Under the pieces are notes generated by a model. That model did no database searches. It had not been told where the DNA came from and was given only the letters and a program-made list of their open reading frames with translations. This document shows, piece after piece, positions 9,401-22,221 of a stretch of 64,000 bases of DNA (position 1 is the stretch's first letter; every line of letters starts with the position of its first letter). Source of the stretch: Anthostomella pinea (Eukaryota; Ascomycota; Sordariomycetes; Xylariales; Xylariaceae); assembly GCA_963556695.1 (NCBI GenBank), contig CAUWAG010000006.1:992001-1056000 (forward strand), given 5' to 3'. Position numbers and translations under genes: made by a program.

Positions 9401-12400
9401 GCTCATCGCTCCCTACTTCTCGGTCTTCAAGCGTCAGTAGTGCTTGACCAAGGCGTCACTATCCTTGAATCTGCATGTCCGATATAGTGTCCGTTAGACC
9501 GGCCAAGCGTCAATAGCTTGACGCCACATTAACTTGTCTACCGGGTTGGTGCATGTAGTGAACTCGGGATTGCATCGTAATGTGTCGGGGGCAGCTGGAC
9601 ATTCGAGAGCATAGCCACGCCTGCTTGATGCCGTTCGACGAAGCATGAATCAATAGGTCTGTAGTGTAACATTCAGACATCATAGAAGAAACCTTGACGG
9701 CAAAACGGTTACCAGATCTGATACCCGTACAGTGCCAGATTACCCTCGTACAGATGCTACGTTAGAGTGTCATCGTACCGAATAATGGCAAGGAATGCTT
9801 ACCGGAAGATGCAACATGGTACCTACAGGGCTTGTCAAGTCTTTCTTCCAAGGTAATCCGTGTCAAATCGCCCGTTGTACGGTTCTTCGAGTGACAAAGT
9901 CATGCCAGCCGCCAACAGCTTGTAATCAGACAGCGGGATGTTTTGTCGAGAAGTAACGCAGCTTGCATCGGGACCCCTCCGCGGATACCATGAAAACGCT
10001 GTCAAGGAAGTGACTCCAATGACCAGTGTCTCCGGTAAGTGGTAAAAGTGATCTCCTGACACACACAAAAATTGTGGGAGCAGTGATGGTCATTCTGCTT
10101 GGGCTCATCTAGAAGGTAGTTCGCCTCTCAGGGGTTCACTCACTGCAGCCCCTTTCCCCACCTCCATGCCTGACTCGTCTCGTGGCGTTGAAGAAAACGG
10201 CTCGAGCGAAGAACGGAGACGGCTCGGTAGAGCAGACGTCCCCGTGAATGAGTCGCGGGAGTTGGGTCTCACCAAGACTGTTTGCCTCGTTGGCGTTCCC
10301 CTATAGTGGAATCTGCAGAGCTAACTTCAGAGATCCATGAACTGTTTGTGCTGATAGGTTGAGTTGTAGGGAATCTGGATGGCACTTTAGTATCTTCTGT
10401 GGCTCTAAAGGTTTCTCGACGTCCCGTGCCTAGCGTAGACCTTGCCTCCGAGTCCCGAACAACCTTGGAAGTAGATTAGAGCCTAATAATCAACGCTGTC
10501 AGCGGGCGTCCAACCCAAGCCTTGTCGTTCATCGTCAGAATACCCACTGGTGTGCGGAAAGATAAGTTGTCACGATACATGGTCAAAGGCATCACACCTG
10601 CATGTCGTCGCATTTGCTGGCTAGCATTGAAATCTTGGCTCTGGTTGTTGGAGACACGTCATCAATGGTGCCGGTGTGATGAGGATCAGTTGTTTTGCTT
10701 TGGCCGACTGTCGGCTAGGGATGGCTGTCATCCAGGTCGTCATATGCCCGCGAATATCGTGTGTTGCAGAGTGTCGTGGATTTTTGAGCAATCTATTTTG
10801 TTCCAGATGTGTGCAATCTCCAAGTTGAGGTGGAGGAAATGGGAGCGAAGTTTTGGGATGGTAGTAGTTTGGGAGTGGACTTTGGAAAGAGAAGCTGCAC
10901 CGCCTTGCGGTTGCCGCCTTCCTGTCGTAGCTTCCATCTTTACCCTGTCGTAGCTTCCGTTTCTACGCTGTCGTCCCTGGCAGAGCGGACATGCAGATAT
11001 AATAACGTTATTGAAGGGTTTCAGACTCGCGTCACGTGTTTATCTATGGGTATCTTTTGATTGTACCTGTCTTATCCGGATTACACTGGATATAATGCTA
11101 TCAAAATTGAAGTCCTGCGTACTGGCTCGAAATACAACCATCGGGGCTTTTGCTGTGTCTGTTGACTCACTGGTAGGTAGTATTGGCAAAGTTCAAGACC
11201 TATCTACTTACATACGCACATCTCGGTATGTGAACCCACTTGGGCGGTGTCGTATCGCGAGATCAGTACGAGTATTCAATCATCGCATACAACCTCCCCA
11301 CTCAAGTTCTACAGGTCGGCATACTGTCTTCCGTCTGAGTTCATGTAGGCCGGGCCGGTCATGCACGGATCCTTTGTAGGTATGTATGGCAATCTTGTGG
11401 GTGTACATATCATTTGTTGGCGGCATCATCGTTTCCTGTTTGCCCGTAGTCGTCACGAGCTCGTCGACCTCGAGGTTGGGTTGGGTTACAGGGCAGGTCA
11501 GCCACAATGTTCGATCCTTCGAGGCTCCCCAATCGCTGTCCACTACATGAGCATGCATCCAGGATACTATTGACACGTGGTACAGACGACTGACTTTGTG
11601 TGCAGCTGCAGCTGCCCTTCTAGGAGTCTTGGGAATGGGGCGAGGGGACAATCGATGGCAACGGCTCAGTATTCAGAAGTGGCGGGTATGATATACGTAC
11701 GTTCACCGTGGCTGTGGGCGCGCGTAGTATACTAGACTTCCACAACAGTAAGGCAACTCGCCAACAAGCAAAAGCCCCGCCAGAGAGAGTCGTGGGTGAC
11801 ACAAAGGACTCCCCTCGTGGTCGTGATCAATATCAAAGCATTGCCATGCAGGGGGAAGGTTACAATAGCTCGAACGATCGGGTGAATAGAAGCGAGGTTG
11901 GTTGCACAAAGGCATGTACGCACTGCAACTAGAACAAGAATAGTACCAGACTGCAGACAAGGCATGGCTAGTGGGTCGCTGCGAGCGATCCAACAAACAG
12001 GATCGGCATAGGAATGGGGGCGGTCATGTACGAAGGAACGGGAGGAGCCTGGGGTGGACGGATGCAAACATCTATCGCGTCACCCAATATTGTTGATAGT
12101 ATGGGCCGAATACAGGAATGCGAACAGGATGGCCTGATGGAAAGTGCCGAAATGCCTGGCCAGACGACCCGTGAATGAGTCAGACACTGCGGTTAGGTTG
12201 TCGACGCGATATCGGGTGCCGATATGGTGCAGTCTGATCTGCTTGTGCGAAATAAACCGTGATCCATGACTTGCAAACGACAACGGCCTGACCATCCACA
12301 CACGGAGGCGATTTAGTGAGACGCCGCCTCAATGTTTCCGCCGTTCGGCGGGTATGTCAGGGGCCCGAGACCAATAGCCACATGGTAGTGGTACTCGTCA

Positions 12401-14135
12401 AACGGTAGGCATCAGTGATGGCACCCTATTGGGCCCGACGCGTTGCGATATGCCAGGACAAACCCGGGGTTACGGACCACAGGCGAGAGATCCCAGAAGA
12501 AACCGGGATGAGAAGAGTTTGAGCTAGATAGAGTGTGCCGGAAAACCTGCGATCGGTGGGTTCGACGCCGTTCGACCGTACTCAAGATTCCATAAAAACG
12601 GTAGCACTGGGATCTGTTGCTAGCATGTGCCGATGGGTATGCAAGGGTGCCGCGTACTTGTGCAGTACTTCCCACGCTGCGGGTGCAAGATACTGCGAGC
12701 AAGGTCGAAGAGGGTGTGGTGAAGAGGGGGCCAGGTATGCATTCGAAACGGTGAGAGGCTGATGGGGGAGCACATGCATCACATTCTCGAGGCAATCCCT
12801 ACACATTACTGAACCCCTTTCGTGGGCACCAACGAGAAAGACACCACCTAATGTTGCATTGAACAGCAAATCCACGGCTCCCAGAAAGTTTCGAAACCAA
12901 AGGGTGCCACCGGGTTGCTGCGGGCAGGGTCGACGGGCATCAAGCGATGACGGCCCCATCTTGATCCGGCAGCTTTGCACCATGATACCCATGAGGATTT
13001 GACATGGGAATGGATACACGGGCATGCGCGAGCCATCACGGGCCAGGGCCATTGGTGGCCTGCCGGACCTTGATACCCTGTAGGCAACATTACGGTAGAA
13101 GAGCGGCGGCGAGTGCGTGTGAGGAAGCGTCAGGAAGCAGAGTCGACTGACTGATGATGGGAGCCCTTTTCATGTGCTTGTACCCCCCATTCCAATATCC
13201 TTGGCTGACTGGCCTTGTTGGGTTGGCAATCCCCAGGATTCCCTGCTCCCTTTCGCGCATTGCCGCCGGGCCCTGCGTAGCCCTAACCAGATTGGAGGGA
13301 CGGAGCTCTCTGATGGGACCAATGCCGTTCGCCGGTTCGGCACGCACATTACCAAACGAAGGGCATGGAGGATTACGCAGCTAGCGTGGGCTGCGTGGTG
13401 GAGGGTGGGAGGGTTGCACAGCCCGGCAGCAGCAGCGGCAGCAGCGTCAGCAGCAATCCATCGTGAGCTCCCAGAAATTGTATGCAGGAGGTCATCACTC
13501 ATCAGGGACGCACCACAGTGGCGATGCATGAGTCGTCGTTATACGAAAAGATGGTTCCCCCACAGAAGAACATGCAGCTGACAGGCACAGGTCATGACTG
13601 TCGATGCCGGCCGCTTTCGTGGCTTGAGCGATGGAATGCCTTTCGTTTCTTGCCATAATTCGGCTCATATTGGCAGGGTATCGCAGCGATGGGCTGAAGC
13701 GCGTGACAGTCAGACGGTGTGACCAGGGAGGGATGCCTCTGTTTGGGCGGCTGGGGAGAAAGGAATAGGAAGTAATGAGATGGTCATGGTGCCGACACAA
13801 GCCGATGCTCGATCGACTCCGGACTCGTGCTGCCAACACGTGCTTGCAGGTAGGTAATAAATGTGGTGTTGGTGTTGGTGTTGGTGTTGTATCAGTCGCA
13901 GCAATGGAAGCGACCCGGAAGGAAAGAACATTGAGCCTTGCCGTGCAAACTTCAATGTTAGAACGTGCGTGAGAACATTGAAGGATGTGCGTTGGAACTT
14001 GGAAGGCACGGGCGGCGTGCAATAGCGCGTCCACTTTTCAGGGCCCAGCAGCCTCAGGAGGTGGGAGGATTCCCAGATTCCCAGATTCCCAGATTCCCTT
14101 GCCTCCATAAAACGTAGTAACCACCCTCAAACGAA
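6414..14135. other. 7.7 kb gene-poor region of normal base composition
   Basis: I read all frames and found only chance ORFs: non-ATG starts, no domains, no intron-joined continuation. Simple-sequence features are a CAG run at 6828-6842, a GGTGTT run at 13865-13890 and four AGATTCCC octamers at 14070-14098. It may contain degraded elements or unrecognised lineage-specific genes or noncoding RNAs, but nothing in the sequence supports a specific one. Confidence 0.4.
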
Positions 14136-14141
14136 GCCCCT

Positions 14142-14163
14142 ACGGGGCGTCGAAATGCCCCGT
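14142..14163. repeat. perfect 7-bp inverted repeat at the edge of the AT-rich block
   Basis: ACGGGGC and GCCCCGT flank an 8-nt spacer, just 40-60 bp before base composition collapses to AT-rich. A GC-rich hairpin at this border could be the terminus of an old element or a transcription barrier; neither is shown. Confidence 0.5.
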
Positions 14164-14369
14164 CAGGAGCACTCGGTCTCGCGATATACCTTAAGTACTA
14201 GCTAGGGTAAAATTAATAATGTAAATACCTTTTTATAAAGCTCTTTAAAAAATGCGATATTTTAATTTTAAATAACTTTTTATATATTTTCTAATATATA
14301 AGTTAAAATTTACGCACTTTATATTATTATTTATTTTATTATTATTATAATAAAATAATTGTAACGTTC

Positions 14370-14615
14370 TATATATGTGAATAGGACATATAAGCCCTTG
14401 TTTACTATGTACGTATACTTATCTCTGGCTGAAAAGAAAAAAGAAGATTGAGCGGTACAGCTAAATCTGATGGGCAACTAGATAAGTGTGTCCGCCCCAT
14501 AATTCAGAGCCCTAGTGGGTCTAGGACAACCAGTCGTCTAGGAGGTCACGTGCTGTCACGTAATCCCAGGACCATCACTGATGGTAGCGACGTAGCAACC
14601 ATCACAATAACGGAT
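14370..14615. mobile_element. GC-normal island, possible LTR without a confirmed duplication
   Basis: About 245 bp of normal composition stand out in the AT-rich block. A start at TGTGAATAGG (14376) and an end at ACCATCACA (14606) would give matching TGTGA/TCACA termini like those of the neighbouring LTRs. The flanking 5-mers (atata and ataac) do not match, however, so this is a likely but unproven solo LTR, or one whose duplication has been mutated. Confidence 0.4.
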
Positions 14616-15545
14616 TGAATATTTATATTCTAAATGTTAAAAAATTTAATTACTTTAACTGATAATAATTTTTTTTCAGTTAAAACTATGCTTATCTTTT
14701 TTAAATACAATTTTTTTTTGTTTTTTGATTTTCTGATTTTCAACTTATTTAATTATAACTTAAAATTTAAGGCCTTTTTTATAAACAACTTTAATACTTT
14801 TTATTATAAATTAAAATAATTAAACATAACTTATAGGTTATCATTAAGTTTAATTTAAGTTTGTTTATTATATATATAATTTATTAAGTAATAAAATCAA
14901 TATATTTATATAAAGCTTTATGATAGCGTGTTATTTTATAAGTTTCATATATACAATGTTGTTATTATATTACGAATAATTATTTAAACTAATAACTTTT
15001 AAAAGAAAAGTCATTATTATATTCACAAAAAAATAAAATTCATAAAAGCTTAATGTTTTAAGTTCATTAATTTATTTTTAATCGTATTATTTTCGGTCTT
15101 TTAAATAAGCTATTTATAAGAAGGCTTAATTTTTAATGAATTGCTTTTATTCGATATTAGAATATTATAAACACCAATAAATACTAATAAAGATTTAATC
15201 ATTTATAGCATCTAAGAAAAATATACATAGATTTTAATTACTTTAAAATCAATTAATTCCGATTAATTCTTATTGATTATTTAAATATATAAATATTATC
15301 TTATTAAACAATACAAAATAACTTTTGGTCTAATTTATTTCATAATCAATAATTTATAATCTAATTTTTAATTGTTTATAATAATTTACACATATTGTTA
15401 TATAATTTAGAAATGTGGAAAAACTTGATCAAAAATACAATAGATATAATCATAAAAGCTTACGGTTTATTATCTTTAAAACTATCGATATAATATGAAT
15501 CAATTAAAAATATTAATAAACATACTTTTTATTTTGGAAAGCAAT

Positions 15546-15785
15546 TGTGAGTATAGTGGTGCTGTCAGGTATGGGCTGCAGCTGTCCGCCAGGTGAAAGG
15601 GATAAAAGGGGCACAAAGGGGGTGAAAGGTCCATTATGGTGACCAGTGGTAGGTTTGTTGTTCGCTGTTAAGCAGCAGGGCATCAAAGGGCTGTCACACC
15701 TGTATTTAGGTGGGAATCTCCCCCATGGATCTATAGTCAAGACACAGACCATAATCTATCTCATTCTGACCCCTGGATTTCCACA
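15546..15785. mobile_element. solo LTR, 240 bp, with 5-bp target-site duplication
   Basis: The element begins TGTGAGTATAG and ends GGATTTCCACA, giving TG...CA termini with a short TGTG/CACA inversion. It is flanked by an exact 5-bp direct repeat, GCAAT, at 15541-15545 and 15786-15790. Its normal GC content ends exactly at these points. That is the structure left when an LTR retrotransposon recombines out and leaves a single LTR. A GATAAAAGG stretch near 15601 could be the TATA region. No similarity to the 492-bp LTR family elsewhere in the window is evident beyond the termini. A short nonautonomous element of the same chemistry (TRIM-like) is possible. Confidence 0.8.
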
Positions 15786-17361
15786 GCAATAATTTAAACT
15801 ATTAAAGGCTTATGATTTTATATAACAATGCTTTTAATTAGATCATAAATTGCAAAAAATGAAAAGTTATTATTCAGATTTTTAAAACGATTCTTTATAT
15901 TAATGATAAAGTTAAAACCTTTTATGTATGTAATATACTTATTAAGATTTTAATCCAGAAATGTTATTATAGAAGTATATTAATTATTACCTGCTTTTAT
16001 TAAGCTTAAATCTTTTATATCAATATTGATAAAATAATATAACGAATCTTATAAGTTTAATTTAATTATTTACATTATTATACTTATAATTATTTTCCTT
16101 ATTTATTCAAATATTAATATATTAAACGTTAATTTAATATTTGAATAAAACGTTTTTTCGTTTATTAAAACCATATAATAATACATGAATCGCGCCGTAC
16201 GGTGAGGTCTTTATTAAAATCTTTTAATATATAATAAAGTTATAAATTTTATACCTTATTAAATATTTAAAAATTCTGATATTTAATAATCTGAATGTTG
16301 ATATATAACTATTATATCGTTAAATGTTTATTAAGTTTAGAATTCAAACGATAAAGCGCTTATTATTAATAATAATTATTTTATTAAATTTGTTACTTTT
16401 AACGGTATAATTTTCAGTTAATTTATTTTAATTTTTATTATTTTATATACTTTATTCTAACTAAAAGTATAGATTTTTTTAAAAACGTAACCCATTCCTT
16501 TTTTAGTGATATTTATAGTATATAATATGAATAAAAACAAACTCTTTTAAAGCAAGTAAATAATGATGTAAATAATATAAAAACGGTATTTTAAAAATAA
16601 AAATGATTATAATAAGCTATTTTATTATTACTAAAGTTTATATTTATAAAAAAAACTTTTTACTTTTTTAAAAAGTTATATTACATAATATGAAACTTAA
16701 ATGTTTTAAAAATAATATTGAGACAAAGCTTTGTATTTTATAAAGTAATCTATTATAAACGTTTTAAATTATTTTGATAAAAACTATGTATAATATTATA
16801 AAATAAAATAAACAATCGTAATATTTTTTTATACGGGAAAAAATCAATACATTTTATAAATTTTATAACTCTATATTTCAATTTGAAGCTTAACTTAACT
16901 AAGATGATAAGCAAATTGCTGTATTTAGATATTTAAAAATGATTTAAAGATAGTTTGAAGAAATGTAAGTCATTTTAAAAAAATAGAAAATGTAATTTAT
17001 TAAATATAAACTAAACCTTTAAAAGTAAACTATATTTGATTTGTATTAATCATTATAACTTACCCTATAGTATAATTACGGTGGACTTTATTTACTTTTA
17101 AAGTAAACTTTGATAATTTTAATCCGTTTTTAAATTATTACAAAAAGAGAACTTTATAATTTAAACGCTATATATAAAATATTAAAAGCTAACGGTATTT
17201 ATTTATTGTTTATAATATTTTATTTAACCAACGTTTTTTTAAGGTTTTTTTTTGGAAATTATTAATAGATTATTATTTAATAATAAATCTTTGTTATATA
17301 TGCTTAATTCAAATATTTTGGTAATTTCCCATGATAACAAAATAATTCTTTTAATACTTAA

Positions 17362-17563
17362 TGTCAGATGTTGGATCCCAGATATGGTGCCCTTAGGTGC
17401 AGTACCCACTAGGGGGCTGTCAAGGGAACAGTGGATCCACACTGGCATAGTGCAGTATGGTATTTAGCTGTAGATTAGCACTGCCAAGCATACTTGAGAA
17501 TGACAACTACGTTTGCAGCGACTGCTCACACACCAAGGCTTGTGACCCTTCTAGAATCTCACA
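17362..17563. mobile_element. solo LTR, 202 bp, with 5-bp target-site duplication
   Basis: This GC-normal island starts TGTCAGATGTTGG and ends GAATCTCACA. It is bounded by an exact CTTAA repeat at 17357-17361 and 17564-17568, and base composition changes abruptly at the same bases. It shares no obvious internal sequence with the other LTRs in the window, so it represents a further family. Short ORFs that read through it are chance frames. Confidence 0.78.
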
Positions 17564-19585
17564 CTTAATAAATAATGTAAAGGGAAAGTGCATATTATTC
17601 TATTATTTAGTATATCAATTTGAAGTAACAAACTTTTAATAATAAAGTTAAATTATACTATTAAAACTTTATGTTAATTAAACAATTTTCATTAAAATAT
17701 GTTGGTTTTAACTAATGTAAATTAATGTTAGAAAGGTTATTCTACAAATTACAAACATTTAGTTTGAAGTTGGTTTTATAACAAAAGAAACCCGCGTAAA
17801 AAGTTAGTATAGACTATATGAACTTGAAAATATAAACCTTAAAATTTGAAATGTTGTGTTAATTATAAAATATAAAGTGTTATGTTTATAATCAGTGGTT
17901 TTACGTATTTTATACGCTTTAAATAATATATAATATAATTAAAAGATGTTGATAATTTAATATCAAAATTTTGAATACAAATTTTTGAATTAATTAATCA
18001 TATTTATTTTAATCTCAACTAAGTTTATATATTTTAAAAAGGTACTTTTTTAATGATTATTTTACTAAAGTATATAACACTTATAAGGAACGTACCTAAT
18101 GTAAACTATAAGATCAAATTCTAAGATATTAATATATATATATATATAATTATTGAAGTTAAGATCATATTAAATTGTATAATTATTTAATTATAAATAT
18201 AAAGCAAATAACGTTTACGATTTGAATATGCAGCTTATTTATTTTTCAAAATTTTAAAGTTTTTACGTTGTTATCAACAGTTATACAACGGCATATCATT
18301 TAGCCTATTATTTAATAATATCATTAATAAAGTTGATATTGATACATATTTACTTTTTAAAGTGGTTTTATTTTTAATATTGAAGTTGAACTTTTTATTA
18401 TTTGCGGTGAAAAAAGCGTATTATTCGTTTGAATAGTTATGAACATCGTTGCTTTATTAAACATAATTGTAATATTTGATACTAATAAAATTAAGAAAGG
18501 TTATATAATAAAAAGGCCGTTTTTAAAAACATTAATATAGATTTAGTTTTTGCATAATTCATAATAATATAAATTAGTTTCACTTCATATTTATATACCT
18601 ATTATCGTTATAACGTAACGGCTATTATATAATACGGTAAGAAAATATTTTTAAAAACCGTTATAATCGATATGAACGAAAAAAATGTTATATTTTTAAA
18701 ACTACTTTAATATAAGTATAAACAACTTAATTAAAATTAACGTTCATCATATAATTTCGATTCTTACCGATTATTAATTTATAGTAAAGGATCTTTACAT
18801 AACCATATAAATTTATATATTTTAATGAATTAAAAAAGATATATCGTTAGTTATAATGAAATAATATTATTTAATTAAAATACTTCGGACAAAGTATTTA
18901 ATATTAACGATAACATAGTTTTTATATATAATAACTATATTAATTACAGATTAAGTATAATATTTATCTTAAATTTAATTATAAGGGTATCGAAAATATT
19001 ATGAATATTTAAAAAACTTAACTAATCAAAAAGAAAAGGTAGTAACAATAAGGTTTACATAAAGTATTGTATAAATACTGTAATAACCGTTTAACGTTAA
19101 TTTTTAGAAAACGTTATAAAAAGAAATATTTATAACAATTTAAATATAGTTAACGTTATATCAATAACCACTGTTTATATTATTTAATTGAGCTTTATTT
19201 TTGCATATAATTAAAAGCCAATGAAATTATTTTTGGTTATTTTATGTTTAAAATTAATTATTATGTAAAGCTTGTGTTAAATAATAATAAGTTCAAAAAT
19301 AATTTTATTTTAATTACCCGTTATTATTTCTAATAACATTGTTTCAATTTAATCAAAATGGTCATTATATAAATTAACGACATATAATAAATAATTACGA
19401 ATCATTCTTTATAATAATCTAATATTTAGTAACTATTAAAGATCAACAGGGGTATGAAGTTATAATATAATATATGAAAAAACTATTAAAAAACTATTAA
19501 AAAAAGAAGAAGATGAAAGCGAAAACAGTTTAAAAGAATTTAATAAATATTTTCGTGTTTTTTAACTTATTATAAGTTATGATTT

Positions 19586-20077
19586 TGTGACGAGCCGTCT
19601 AACCTATAAGGCTAAAGGGTTCTATAGGGTTTATGTTCTGAGGTAAGTCAACACAAAGGACGATAGAGGCTTCTGTCAACTAGAAGACACTCAGATGCTG
19701 GGGCTTGGTCTAAACTGGGTTCACTGTGTAGTCAAGTCGTCATGAGATTTCTCTCACCTTAGGGTTGGCCAAGATGCTTAGATTGATCACTGAGGTAGAG
19801 ACTGTCTACCTATCTGGTTGGGAAATGTCTGTCCTTATATATCCAATCTCTCCCTCACTGATTAGGTGGCTCACCCTGGATCACCGGTGATCCAAGGTGA
19901 TCCAGTGATCCAATTTCTTAGTCACGTGACCCAGGCTCTGCTGGTCGAGTGATTTGTGTACCGTTGCTCCGTTGCTCCGGTCTTTCCACTGATCAGCACC
20001 CCACTCTCTGGTCAATCTGTTTCCAATCGTCCCTTCTAGGTCTGCTATCAGGCCGCACTGTTCGTTGATTTGTAACA
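19586..20077. mobile_element. solo LTR, 492 bp (family A, copy 1), with 5-bp target-site duplication
   Basis: The element starts TGTGACGAGCCGTC and ends GATTTGTAACA, with perfect GATTT duplications at 19581-19585 and 20078-20082. A TATA-like TTATATATCC lies at about 19837. The first 290 bp or so match the copy at 61362-61854 with about ten differences, almost all transitions; the 3' parts diverge more. No internal coding region or second LTR is adjacent, hence solo. It keeps normal GC content inside the AT-rich block, so it inserted after that DNA was mutated. Confidence 0.93.
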
Positions 20078-22043
20078 GATTTATTCGATTAACCGCTTTT
20101 TTTTATTAGTTAAATCTTTTTAATATAGAATACTGAAATGTATTACTTAAATATTTTCTTATTTAAACGTTATTTAAAGCTTCTATTTAATGAATATTAA
20201 CTCGTACTTCGAAAGGTGTTCCTTATAATATAATAAAGCTACGTTATTTAATTAATAATAAATTAAGAAACTAATAATTAATTAATTAATTAATTTAAGC
20301 TTAATTAGTAACATTTTTACGTAACTAGCTTGTTTATTATAATGTTATTATACTTTTTAAATTTTTAAATTTTTTATAAATTATATAACTTTTTTAGCTT
20401 AAATTTCTTATTATTATTTTAACGTTAGCTTTTTTTACGATTATATTGGGTTTTAAAAAAATATTTTCTTTAAGTACGTTACTTTATAGTTTCTAAATTT
20501 TTAACTAATTATTTACTTTCTTTTTTTTCTTACTTTTAATTACCATTAATCTAGAAGCTTTTTTCGTTTCATTCAACGGGAAATATAATAATTGATTTAG
20601 TTCTAATCAAGACGGTATATTACACCGAAATATTATTCCATTTAATATTAATACTGATATATTTTCGATACACTTGATTTTTTTATTTCAATAATATTAG
20701 TCGCAAAAATATTTTATAAGTAAGTAAAACGAAAAAAATAACTATGAAAATAGTTTTGTTGTATTTCTAAATATTTTTAGTAAACCTTTTAATACTACAT
20801 TTCTTATAATAAAATTGGATAATAAAGTTAAAGGCTTTTAGAATAGCTACCATTGTTTTTTATAAAACCTTTAGCTCGACGATTTCAACCTTAAAATAAG
20901 TACAAACATGTTATTTAAACGGGTTGATAATAAAGGATTTCAAAAGATTTCAACCTATAAGCGTTTTATATATAACATTTTATTGTATTAACTTTTATGA
21001 ATTAAGGTTACTAATTTAATTTTAATAATTAAGGTTGATTTCGTTTTTCCATTTATTAATGCACATAATAGTTGTATCATTTTAATTATAAATTATAAAT
21101 TATAAAGTCGGGGTTTGATAAAATGAAATGGCTTTAATCGTTTATATTATCGATTTCTTTTAACGGGACAAAGTATCAAAACTTATTAAATCGTCTTTTG
21201 GTTTAATTTGAAATTAGTTATTAATAAGTTCATAAATATAAACTATGAGAAATATATAACTTTCCTTTTTACGGCTGATATTATATAAGTCAAGTATATT
21301 ATTTACAACTTATATATTTTTTATACCTTTTATGTAATTATTAAATATAAACGGTGAAAGGTTATTTAATTTATTAAAATAAAAAGGTTGTATAAATAAT
21401 AAATTGGCTTAATAATAGCAAAACGTTTATAATACCTAGGACTATTTCTTTATCTATATTTTAACGCTAAGTAGCAACTAACATTATTTTAATAATGAAT
21501 AATTTATTTATAAAAAAGTTTCAAAAAGTTTACATTTAAGCCCATCAATTAAAATAAGCTCGTTAAAAAAATGCGGGTTTAAATCTTTAAGTTTCTATTT
21601 GTACCTGGTTATTTTATATTATTAAATAAGCACGTATTATATGTACTTATAAGTTTATGATATAAAATTAATTCTTAGATGAGCAATCTTATATTTCTGT
21701 TATTATGGTTAACATTTATGATGTTTCTTTCCTTTTTGTTATATATTTCATAACAAAATAACCTAGCTTTTTTATAAAAGGTTAACAACAACTAACGTAA
21801 TATTAAACTATAGTTATACTTGCATAATAATTAATCGACTTTTGGTTTGGATTAAAAAAAGTTCATATTAATATATATCACGTCAACTTTTTTTTTTAAG
21901 ATTAAAAAAGTTCCGGCTTATTACCGATAAACGTTGAACCGAGCATAGTTTAGCTTATTAATATTTAAACTTATTAAGTAAAGTTGATTAATACAAGATT
22001 CAATATTTAAAAATATAAATAGGTTAAATAGCATGAAGTAGTA

Positions 22044-22221
<178 letters not shown>

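Noticed and set aside
17252..17467. ORF crossing from AT-rich DNA into the 202-bp element
   Set aside because: The frame spans an insertion boundary marked by a target duplication, so it cannot be an ancestral gene.
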